NCBI GenBank assembly: GCA_046537875.1
Contig: JBKHJZ010000158.1
Coordinates: 1-7,395, forward strand
Length of the DNA: 7,395 nt
Direction: 5' to 3'
Source: JBKHJZ01 sp046537875
Lineage (GTDB): Bacteria; Actinomycetota; Acidimicrobiia; Acidimicrobiales; VFJN01
The position numbers and the translations under genes are program-made. This document shows positions 1 through 7,300 of the stretch, one piece after another; the first letter of the stretch is position 1, and every line of letters starts with the position of its first letter. Under the pieces are notes generated by a model, which was not told the origin of the DNA, ran no database searches, and worked only from the letters and a program-made list of their open reading frames with translations.

Positions 1-323
1 GCGGCGTCGCCCTTCTCCAGCGCCGCCCGCCCGGCCGGGGTGAGGGCGTGCGTGACCCGGCGTCGGTCGCGGGGATCGGGGAGGCGCTCGACCAGGCCCC
101 GCTCGACGAGCCCGTCGGTGAGCGCGGTGACGCTGGGGCGAGTCACGGTCAGCCTCTCCGCCAGCGCGGTGGCCACCGAGGAGCCGTCGGCCAGCAGGGC
201 CATCATGCGGTACTGGGGCAGCGAGAGATCGACGCGGTCGAGCGCGTTCTCGGCGACCTTCCCCAGCCGCGCGGCGGCCCGGGCCGCCACGGCGATCAGC
301 TCCTCGTCCACTCCCTGTCCCAT
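1..323 (-). CDS. MarR-family transcriptional regulator, partial (C-terminus beyond the left edge)
   Basis: A DNA-binding repressor or activator of the MarR winged-helix family, expected to act as a dimer and to lose DNA binding when it meets a small phenolic or other ligand (family knowledge). The visible 107 residues start at ATG 323-321 with a GGAGG ribosome site at 338-334, 10 bases upstream. After an N-terminal dimerisation helix, residues 35-60 (LPQYRMMALL onward) form the first helices of the winged helix. Residues 61-78 (TRPSVTALTD...) are the recognition helix region. Residues 83-95 (DPRDRRRVTHALT) are the wing with the family hallmark DxRxRR. TPAGRAAL (95-102) begins the C-terminal dimer helix. 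About 30-45 residues are missing, judged from the usual family length. It is divergent from the transporter operon and may control it, itself, or both. The family call is firm; target and ligand are unknown. Confidence 0.93.
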   Translation of the reverse strand, partial: MGQGVDEELIAVAARAAARLGKVAENALDRVDLSLPQYRMMALLADGSSVATALAERLTVTRPSVTALTDGLVERGLVERLPDPRDRRRVTHALTPAGRAALEKGDA

Positions 324-364
324 GCTGCGCAGGCCTCCGGTCGGCCCGGAACGCTGGTGACCTC

Positions 365-392
365 AGGATACCGGAGCGACGCGGTGATTCAC
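365..392 (-). promoter_or_regulatory. Weak candidate promoter for the MarR-family gene
   Basis: On the minus strand, TATCCT (370-365) matches four of six -10 consensus bases. GTGAAT (392-387) lies 16 bases upstream and matches only three of six -35 bases. The -35 overlaps the GTGATTCAC palindrome, so self-regulation is possible. This is weak and is offered only as the best candidate seen in the space available. Confidence 0.25.
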
Positions 393-398
393 GTCCCT

Positions 399-429
399 AA
401 TTGTTCGGGGGTTGACACACCAATTTTGG
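399..429. promoter_or_regulatory. Candidate operator: inverted repeats around the -35 element
   Basis: AATTGTT at 399-405 and ACCAATT at 419-425 form an imperfect inverted repeat (six of seven bases pair) that brackets the TTGACA hexamer. A second repeat, CCAA-TT-TTGG at 420-429, has perfect 4-base arms. The first spans 27 bases with arms about two helical turns apart, longer than many MarR sites, so the second or the 384-392 palindrome could be the true site. No binding evidence exists in the sequence itself. Confidence 0.3.
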
Positions 430-441
430 CGCCGACATCAT
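412..441 (+). promoter_or_regulatory. Sigma70-type promoter of the transporter operon
   Basis: A perfect TTGACA -35 hexamer lies at 412-417. After an 18-base spacer comes CATCAT at 436-441, which matches four of six -10 bases. Transcription would start near 447-449, leaving a leader of about 27 bases before the GTG start at 475. The hexamer lies in the same frame as gene 1, so its first three bases (TTG) look like an upstream start; the promoter argues against starting translation there. Confidence 0.5.
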
Positions 442-461
442 GTCGTCGGGTGGCCAGTCGA

Positions 462-467
462 GAGGGG
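462..467 (+). promoter_or_regulatory. Ribosome binding site deciding the gene 1 start
   Basis: GAGGGG within a run of six Gs sits 7 bases before GTG 475. It is the only convincing Shine-Dalgarno match in front of this reading frame and supports GTG 475 over the in-frame TTG at 412. Confidence 0.6.
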
Positions 468-474
468 GGACACC

Positions 475-2205
475 GTGGCCGACGACAGCCGCGACGCTGG
501 CGGGCCTCCTGCGGGCGGCGGTCCCGGTCCCGGTCCGGGCAGTCACCGGCCCCGACGTGGCGCGATCACCCACCTGAGGCGCTACAGCGTCTTCTACGCC
601 ATCGCGCTCGTGGTGGTGCTGGTCGTGGCGTTGCTGCCCAGCGTGAGCCCGGATGACGGCGACGAGGCCGCCACGTCACAGAACGTCGACGGCGACGCCG
701 CCGCCGGCGGCCCCTGGCGTCCGGGCTCGGGCGACATCGAGCACGGGTCGGGAACCACCCGCGGCGGCGACCCCTGCGAGCCGGGGGCCGGCCAGATCCC
801 GGAGACCGTGCTCTCGGTCCCGTGCCTGCCGGAGTTCACCGGGGACAACGGGGGTGCGACCCACCGGGGCGTCACCGAGGACACCATCCGCATCGTGCGC
901 CGGACCTTCCCCGGCAGCGCCAACCGGGACGCGGTGCGGGCCGAGCTCGACGAGGCGGGCCTGGCGACCCCCGAGGTGGTCATCGAGGTCCGCGACCAGT
1001 TCATCGACCACTTCAACGAGACCTACGAGCTCTACGGGCGCCGCGTCGAGATCGTGGAGTACGAGTCCCGCTTCGGGGACTCCACCGCCGAGGCGCTCGG
1101 GGAGGGTCGCGAGGGCGCCTGCCAGGACGCCGCCTACATCGCCGAGGAGCTGGAGGCGTTCGGCGTGATCGGGGGCGGTGAAGCCGGCCTGACGGGCGCG
1201 GCCGGGAGCGGGCCGTTCTCCGAGTGCGCGGCCGAGCGGGGGCTGGTCGTCTTCAACGGCGGGGCCTACTACCCGGAGAGCTGGTACGCCGACCTCCATC
1301 CCCATGTCTGGCACACGTTCATGGACTGCGAGCAGGTCGCCCGGCACACGGCCGCCTACATCGCCAAGCGGCTCGGCGACAACCCGGCCAGGTTCGCCGG
1401 CGACCCGGAGCTGGCGTCCCGCACCCGGAAGTTCGGCAGCTACACGCCCGAGGGGACCCGCCGGGTGTGCAACGACCTCAGCCGCGAGCTGCTCCAGGAC
1501 GAGTACGGCGTCTACGACGGCGAGGCCGACACCCCGACCGTCCGGTACGCGCTGGACATCTCCCGGTTCGCCGAGCAGGCCGCCCGGGCGGTCGTGCAGT
1601 GGAAGGCCGACGGGGTCACAACCGTGGTGGTCGGCTCCGATCCCATCTCGCTCCAGTTCCTCACCCAGGCGGCCGAGGAGCAGGACTACCACCCCGAGTG
1701 GGTCATCCTCGGCACCGCCCAGCAGGACAGCAACGTGTTCGGCCGGACCTACGACCAGAACCAGGTCGACGGGCACATGTTCGGCCTCAGCCTCATCAGC
1801 GGCACCGAGGAGCTGTACGGCACCGACAGCGACCCGGCCCGCCTCTACCGCAGGCTCAACGACGGAGAGGAGATCCCGCGGGGCACGACCGGCGCGTTCT
1901 TCAACTCGGTGCACTGGTTCAACCTGCTGCAGGCGGCCGGGCCCGAGCTCACGCCCGAGAACCTCGCCCGGGGGGTGCAGTCGATGCCCCCGCTCGGCGG
2001 TGGTGACAGGGTGATGTGGCACTTCGGCGACACGCACACGGCCACGAAGGACGCCCGGGAGGTGTACTGGGACGGCGACGCCCCGCCCGGACCCGAGGAG
2101 CCCGACCAGTCGCTGCGGGGCGCGTTCGTGCCCACCTACGGCGACCGGCGATTCCTGGTCGACGACTGGCCCGCCGAGGACCCGCCCATCGACCCGGATC
2201 GCTGA
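475..2205 (+). CDS. HAAT-type ABC transporter substrate-binding protein, membrane-anchored (LivJ-like fold)
   Basis: Extracytoplasmic receptor that should capture the substrate and deliver it to the fused permease encoded next. The protein has 576 residues from GTG 475, chosen for its ribosome site and because the alternative TTG 412 lies inside the promoter. Residues 1-36 are a Gly/Pro-rich then basic cytoplasmic tail (R25, R27, R28, R35, R36). About 38-55 is one hydrophobic segment. Residues 56-125 form an acidic, Gly-rich linker. From about 130 the type I periplasmic-binding fold begins (GVTEDTIRIVRR), with LYGRRVEIVEYES at 186-198, GVIGGGEA at 230-237, VTTVVVGSD at 381-389 and DGHMFGLSL at 432-440. 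There is no lipobox: the first cysteine is residue 101. Six cysteines (101, 117, 216, 251, 285, 332), all outside the membrane, may form disulfides. It is longer than the roughly 370-430 residues usual for LivJ-like proteins. Ligand unknown. Confidence 0.85.
   Translation: MADDSRDAGGPPAGGGPGPGPGSHRPRRGAITHLRRYSVFYAIALVVVLVVALLPSVSPDDGDEAATSQNVDGDAAAGGPWRPGSGDIEHGSGTTRGGDPCEPGAGQIPETVLSVPCLPEFTGDNGGATHRGVTEDTIRIVRRTFPGSANRDAVRAELDEAGLATPEVVIEVRDQFIDHFNETYELYGRRVEIVEYESRFGDSTAEALGEGREGACQDAAYIAEELEAFGVIGGGEAGLTGAAGSGPFSECAAERGLVVFNGGAYYPESWYADLHPHVWHTFMDCEQVARHTAAYIAKRLGDNPARFAGDPELASRTRKFGSYTPEGTRRVCNDLSRELLQDEYGVYDGEADTPTVRYALDISRFAEQAARAVVQWKADGVTTVVVGSDPISLQFLTQAAEEQDYHPEWVILGTAQQDSNVFGRTYDQNQVDGHMFGLSLISGTEELYGTDSDPARLYRRLNDGEEIPRGTTGAFFNSVHWFNLLQAAGPELTPENLARGVQSMPPLGGGDRVMWHFGDTHTATKDAREVYWDGDAPPGPEEPDQSLRGAFVPTYGDRRFLVDDWPAEDPPIDPDR
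520..536 (+). repeat. Short GGTCCC tandem repeat inside gene 1
   Basis: Nearly three copies of GGTCCC encode the Gly-Pro repeat of the cytoplasmic N-terminal tail (residues 16-22). Slippage in this hexamer would add or remove Gly-Pro pairs without breaking the frame. It is small and likely just low-complexity coding sequence. Confidence 0.5.
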
Positions 2206-2209
2206 ACCC

Positions 2210-4375
2210 ATGGCGGTCGGCGACACGTCGGTGCCAGCGCCGTTCCCCGCCCGGCGGCGGCTCGCGCCTCCGCCCGCGGGGGTGCTGGTACGGGCGGCGG
2301 CCGTCACGGCGGCGGTGCTGGTGGCCTGGCCCGTCGTCGGTGCGCTGCTGCCCCGGGGCATCCCCGGCGGCATCGTGGTGCTCGGCGCGGTGTTCGGCTC
2401 GCTCTACGCGCTGAACGCGATGGGCCTCGTGCTGGTGTACCGGGCCAACCGGGTCATCAACTTCGCCCAGGCCGAGTTCGGCAGCGTGGCGGCCGTGCTG
2501 GCGATCGTGTTCGTGGTCCACTGGCGCTGGAACTTCTTCCTGGCCGTCGCCTGCGGCCTGGCGATGGCCGGGGTGATGGGTGCGCTGGTGGAGAGCACGA
2601 TCATCCGCCGGTTCCGCACCGCGCCCCGCCTCATCCTCGCCGTCGCCACGATCGCGCTGGCCCAGGTGCTCGCCGGCATCGCCATCGTGATCCCGCTGCT
2701 GTTCGACGACGCCGGGCGGGGCACCTTCACGATCCCGGTCGACGCCCGGTTCACCGTGTTCCCGGTGATCTTCAACGCGAACCACCTGATGGCGATGATC
2801 GCGGTGCCGCTGGTGATGGCGGCGTTGGGGTCGTTCCTGCGCTTCACCGACTACGGCACCGCGATCCGGGCGGCGGCCGACAACAGCGATCGCGCCGGCC
2901 TGCTCGGCATCCCGGTGCCCGCGCTCTCCACGATCGTCTGGACCGTGGCGGCGGCGCTGTCCGCGCTCGCGGTGTTGTCGCGCGTGTCGATCGTCGGGTT
3001 CACGTCGTTCTCCTCGGTCTCCGGCGGCGGGCCGTCGCTGCTGCTGTTCACGCTCACCGCGGCGGTCCTGGGACGGATGGAGAGCCTCCCCCGGACCGCA
3101 ACCGCGGCGGTGGGCCTCGGCATCTTCCAGGAGATCGTCTTCTGGAACTGGTCGAACGCGACCCTGGTGGACGCCCTGCTGATCGTGGTGATCCTCGGCG
3201 CGCTGCTGGCGCAGCGCGACCTGTTCTCCCGCGTGGCCGAGACCGGCATCTCCAGCTGGCGGACCATGCGCGAGGTCCGCCCGGTGCCCGCCGAGCTGCG
3301 CCGGCTCCCCGAGGTGCGCTACGGGTTCGGCGGGCTCCGGCTGGCGCTGCTCGGGGCGGCCGTGGCCTTCCCGTTCCTCGCCGGCGCCGGCAACGTCGGC
3401 GCGGCGTCCCTGGTCCTGATCTACGCGATCGTGGCGGTGTCGCTGTTCGTGCTGACGGGCTGGGCCGGCCACATCTCGCTCGGGCAGTTCGCCCTGGTCG
3501 GCTTCGGTGGCGCCACCACCGCGGTGCTCTACGGTCGCCACGGCTGGGACATCTTCTTCGCCACCCTGGCCGGCGTGGTGGTGGCCGCGCTGGTGGCCCT
3601 GCTGCTCGGCCTCCCGAGCCTCCGCATCCGCGGGCCGTTCCTGGCGGTCACCACGCTGGCGGTGGCGGTGAGCTCGGCCTCGTACTTCTTCAGCGCCCGC
3701 TACTTCCCCTGGTTCATCGAGCGCGGCATCGAGCGGCCGGTGCTGCTCGGGCGCATCGAGCTCGAGACCGACCGCCAGATGTACTTCGTCGCCCTCGTGG
3801 GTCTCGTCGCCGTCCTGGCCGGGGTGCGGGGTCTGCGCGCCAGCCGCACGGGCCGGGCCATCGTGGCGGTGCGCGACAACGAGCTGGCCGCCCAGGCCGT
3901 CTCGCTCGACAGCTCCCGGCTCGAGCTCACCGCGATCGTGACGTCGGGCGCCATCGCCGGTTTCGCCGGCGCCATCTACGTGGTCCACCAGAGGGGCATG
4001 TTCGCCGACGCCTTCGGCGCCAACGTCAGCATCCTGCTGTTCTCCATGGTGGTGATCGGCGGGCTGGGGTCGCTCCCCGGCGCCGTCCTCGGTGCCGTGT
4101 ACATCCGGGGCGCCGAGTTCTACCTGCCTGCCGGATGGGATCTCGTCGCCGGCGGCCTGGGCATCCTGGTGCTGCTGCTGCTCCTGCCGGAGGGGCTGGG
4201 CGGGCTGCTCTACAACCTGCGCGACGGCTACCTGCGGTGGGTCGCCCGCCGCCGGGGCATCGTGGTCGCCAGCCTCGCCGGCGAGGGGACGTTCGCCGAC
4301 CTCCGGGTGCCGCGTGAGCCGGACACCGAGCACACGCCCGAGGTGGTGGGGAGCTCCCGGGGGGAGGCGCCGTGA
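2210..4375 (+). CDS. Branched-chain amino acid-type ABC transporter permease, LivH-LivM fusion
   Basis: Both membrane domains of a HAAT importer in one 721-residue chain; the family normally uses two proteins of roughly 290-350 residues each. Residues about 30-340 are LivH-like: the hallmark YRANRVINFAQAEFG is at 77-91, and the cytoplasmic coupling loop TAIRAAADNSDRAGLLGIPV at about 217-236 would meet an ATPase. Residues 341-370 are a charged, probably cytoplasmic linker. Residues about 371-665 are LivM-like, with TGWAGHISLGQFALVGFGG at 416-434, coupling loop TGRAIVAVRDNELAAQAV at 547-564 and GGLGSLPGAVLGA at 617-629. A hydrophilic tail of about 50 residues ends the protein. ATG 2210 begins 4 bases after the gene 1 stop with only a weak ribosome site (GGA at 2197-2199), so translational coupling is likely. 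GTG 2231 (residue 8) and GTG 2282 (residue 25) are alternative in-frame starts. Substrate unknown. Confidence 0.92.
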   Translation: MAVGDTSVPAPFPARRRLAPPPAGVLVRAAAVTAAVLVAWPVVGALLPRGIPGGIVVLGAVFGSLYALNAMGLVLVYRANRVINFAQAEFGSVAAVLAIVFVVHWRWNFFLAVACGLAMAGVMGALVESTIIRRFRTAPRLILAVATIALAQVLAGIAIVIPLLFDDAGRGTFTIPVDARFTVFPVIFNANHLMAMIAVPLVMAALGSFLRFTDYGTAIRAAADNSDRAGLLGIPVPALSTIVWTVAAALSALAVLSRVSIVGFTSFSSVSGGGPSLLLFTLTAAVLGRMESLPRTATAAVGLGIFQEIVFWNWSNATLVDALLIVVILGALLAQRDLFSRVAETGISSWRTMREVRPVPAELRRLPEVRYGFGGLRLALLGAAVAFPFLAGAGNVGAASLVLIYAIVAVSLFVLTGWAGHISLGQFALVGFGGATTAVLYGRHGWDIFFATLAGVVVAALVALLLGLPSLRIRGPFLAVTTLAVAVSSASYFFSARYFPWFIERGIERPVLLGRIELETDRQMYFVALVGLVAVLAGVRGLRASRTGRAIVAVRDNELAAQAVSLDSSRLELTAIVTSGAIAGFAGAIYVVHQRGMFADAFGANVSILLFSMVVIGGLGSLPGAVLGAVYIRGAEFYLPAGWDLVAGGLGILVLLLLLPEGLGGLLYNLRDGYLRWVARRRGIVVASLAGEGTFADLRVPREPDTEHTPEVVGSSRGEAP

Positions 4376-7300
4376 CCGCGGTGTCCGAGGCCCCCGACGC
4401 GCCCGACGGCCCGGGGGCGGCCGACGCGTCCGAGGCCGGGGAGGCCCCGGAGGCCAGCGTCGGCGCCCTGCTGAAGGAGCCCGGTGCTGTGGGCCGGTGG
4501 GACCTCCGCCGGATCACGGGCGGGGCGGCGGTCTTCCCGCTGGTGGTGCTGTTCGGGCTCAACGCGGTGGACGAGCTGGACCGCGAGGCGTTCAACGTCC
4601 TCGTCCCCAACATCCGGGAGGCGTTCGACCTCAGCATCCAGGGTGTCCTCGTCCTCAGCTCGCTGGTGGTGGGGATCGTGTTCCTGCTCGAGGTGCCGCT
4701 GGCCCACCTCGCCGACCGGTACAGCCGCATCAAGATCTCCGTCGCCGGCGCCTCGGCCTGGGGCATCTTCTCGCTGTTCACCGGCCTGGCCCCGACCGTG
4801 CTCCTCCTCGGGTTCGCGCGGGCCGGGTCCGGCCTGGGACGGGCGGTCAACGGCTCGACCCACAACTCGCTGATCGCCGACTACTACCCGGCCACGGTGC
4901 GGCCCGGGGTGTTCGGCGTCCACCGGGCGGCCAACTCGGTCGGCCAGATCGTCGGGCCCCTCGCCGGAGGGGGGATCGCCTTCCTGCTCGGCTGGCGGGC
5001 GCCGTTCCTCCTCTTCGCCATCCCCACGGTGGTGTTCGTGCTGCTCGCCACCCGGCTGCGCGAACCCGCCCGCGGCGGCCAGGAGCGCCGGGCCCTCGGC
5101 GCCGACGACACCACGGCCCGGACCGAGGAGGAACCGGCCAGCTTCCCGGAGGCCTTCCGGGTGCTGTGGGCGGTCAGGACCATGCGCCGGACGTGGATGT
5201 CGCTGCCGTTCATCGCGGTCTCGATCATCGGCCTGACCCCGCTGGTCCAGCTGTTCTACGAGGAGGAGTTCGGCCTCAACGAGGCCGAGCGGGGCTTCGT
5301 GACCGCCCTGGCGGAGCCGGCCCAGATCGCCGGCTACCTGGTCGGCATCCCGATCGCCACCCGGCTGATGCGGCGCGATCCCTCGCTGCTGCCGAGGTTC
5401 GTGGCCGTGCTGGTGGCGCTGTCGGGGGCGTCGCTGTTCCTGCTGGTCGGGTCACCGAACCTCGGGCTCGCGGTCGGCAGCCAGGTCGTCATGGCCGGGG
5501 TGCGGGCGTCGCTGGTGCCGGCCATCTTCGCCCTCGGCTCGCTCGTGATCCCCCCGAGGGTGCGGTCGCTCGGGTTCAGCCTGGCGAACCTGTTCATCGT
5601 CCCGGCGCTGGCGGCCGCCCCCATCGTGGGCGGGCTCGCGGACGACTGGGGGCTGCGGCCGGCCATCCTCGTGCTCGTCCCGGTGCTGCTGGTCGGCGCC
5701 GTCCTGGTGGCCAGCATCGCACCCTTCGTCGTGGGGGACGTCGACCGGATGGCGCGGGCCAACGTGGCGATGGCCGAGGTGCGCCGGGCGCGTCAGGCCG
5801 GCGACCCGAAGCTGCTGCTGGTCGATGGGCTCGACGTGTCGTACGGCCGGACCCAGGTGCTGTTCGGGGTGGACCTCGAGGTGCGCGACGGCGAGATCCT
5901 CGCGCTGCTCGGGACCAACGGCGCGGGGAAGTCGACGCTGCTGCGGGCCATCTCCGGCCTCGCCCAGATCGACCGGGGCGTCGTGGTGTTCGACGGCCGG
6001 GACATCACCGCCGCCGACGCCGCCCAGGGGGCCCGGCTCGGCATCACCCAGGTGCCGGGCGATCGGGGCATCTTCCCCACCCTGAGCGTCGGCGAGCACC
6101 TCCGGATGGCGGCGTGGACGCAGCGCGCCGACCCGGCCCGTGCCGCCGAGGCCACCGGCACCGTGCTCGGCTACTTCCCCGTGCTGCGCGAGCGGTGGGA
6201 CGTGCCGGCCGGCAGCCTCTCGGGCGGGGAGCAGCAGATGCTCAGCCTGGCGCAGGCGTTCATCGCCCGTCCCAAGCTGCTGATGATCGACGAGCTGACC
6301 CTCGGCCTGGCGCCCACGGTGATCGACCAGCTCCTGCGCATCATCCCGGCGATCCACGCCAACGGCACGGCCATCGTGCTGGTCGAGCAGTCGGTCCACA
6401 CCGCCCTGCGGCTGGCCGACCGGGCCGTGTTCATGGAGAAGGGTGAGATCCGCTTCTCCGGGCCGACCTCCGAGCTGATCGAGCGCCGGGGCCTGCTGCG
6501 GTCGCTGTTCCTCGAGGGTGCGGCGCGGGCGGGAGTCTCCGGTGACGGGGTCGCCCCGGAACCGGGCCGTGTGCGACCGGTGACAGGCCACGGGCAGCGG
6601 GGCCCGGTGGTGCTCGAGACCGTGGACCTCACCAAGCGGTACGGCGGCATCACCGCGGTCGCGGACGTCGGCTTCCGGCTGCACGAGGGCGAGATCCTGG
6701 GGCTCATCGGCCCCAACGGCGCCGGGAAGACCACGGTGCTGGATCTGGTCTCGGGCTTCCAGCCGCCCGACGGCGGCCGGGTGCTGCTCCACGGGCGGGA
6801 TGTCACGCGCTGGCGACCGCACGCGCGGGCCCGGGCGGGCCTGGGCCGCTCGTTCCAGGACGTCCGGCTCTGGCCGTCCATGACCGTCCGCGAGGCCGTC
6901 GCCACTGCGTGCGAGCGCGAGGTCGAGGTCACCGCAGCGCTCCCCGCCTTCCTGGGCTTGCCGATGGTCGCCGACTCCGAGGCGCGGGTGTGGGCCCGGG
7001 CGGAGGAGCTGCTCGAGCTGCTCCGCCTGCAGCGCTACGGCGACAAGTTCATCTCGGAGCTGTCCACCGGCATGCGGCGGATGGTCGACCTTGCGGTCCA
7101 GCTCGCCGCCCGGCCGACCGTCCTGCTGCTCGACGAGCCGTCGTCGGGCATCGCCCAGCGGGAGACGGAGGCGCTCGGGCCGGTGCTGCGCGACGTGCAG
7201 CGGCACCTCGGCTGCAGCATCGTGATCATCGAGCACGACATGCCGCTGATCACCGGCCTGGCGGACCGCCTCGTCGCCTTCGACGCGGGGCGGATCGTCG

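Larger units (their letters stand above)
324..474. promoter_or_regulatory. Divergent control region between marR-like gene and transporter operon
   Basis: These 151 non-coding bases separate two divergently transcribed genes and are noticeably more AT-rich than the flanking genes around 385-445. They hold a promoter for the operon, a weaker candidate for the regulator, and small inverted repeats: GTGA-T-TCAC at 384-392, AATTGTT (399-405) facing ACCAATT (419-425) with one mismatch and a 13-base spacer, and CCAA-TT-TTGG at 420-429. Any of these could be the MarR-type operator; their overlap with the promoter elements fits repression. Which one, if any, is bound is inference. Confidence 0.6.

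Noticed and set aside
428..433. GGCGCC palindrome in the promoter spacer as an operator
   Set aside because: Six-base GC palindromes are expected often in DNA of this composition, and it has no extended arms.
412..474. Upstream TTG start for the binding protein, adding 21 residues
   Set aside because: The TTG is the first half of a perfect TTGACA -35 element, it has no convincing ribosome site, and GTG 475 has a strong one 7 bases upstream.
40..656. Plus-strand open frames across the MarR gene and into gene 1
   Set aside because: Their translations are Arg/Ser/Gly-rich low-complexity sequence with no family resemblance. They are antisense or out-of-frame shadows of the MarR-family gene and gene 1.
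1949..4333. 794-codon minus-strand open frame opposite the permease, and a similar 594-codon frame at 5452-7236
   Set aside because: Both are compositional shadows of GC-rich genes: His/Arg/Gly/Glu-rich, with no hydrophobic or folded pattern, while the plus strand encodes recognisable proteins with conserved motifs.
5737..5811. Suspicion that the MFS and ATPase parts were joined by a sequencing error
   Set aside because: The frame and composition are continuous, the linker is a plausible hydrophilic helix, and both flanking domains are complete, so there is no sign of a lost stop codon. It remains testable by homologue comparison.
6382..6390. Loss of the switch histidine in the LivF half as evidence of a dead ATPase
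   Set aside because: VEQ in place of a VEH-type motif is typical of LivF proteins, and the catalytic Glu641, Walker A and signature motif are intact.
4092..6446. 784-codon plus-strand frame overlapping genes 2 and 3
   Set aside because: It is Arg/Gly/Pro/Ala-rich and motif-free, lying out of frame with the permease and the fusion protein. It is a shadow.
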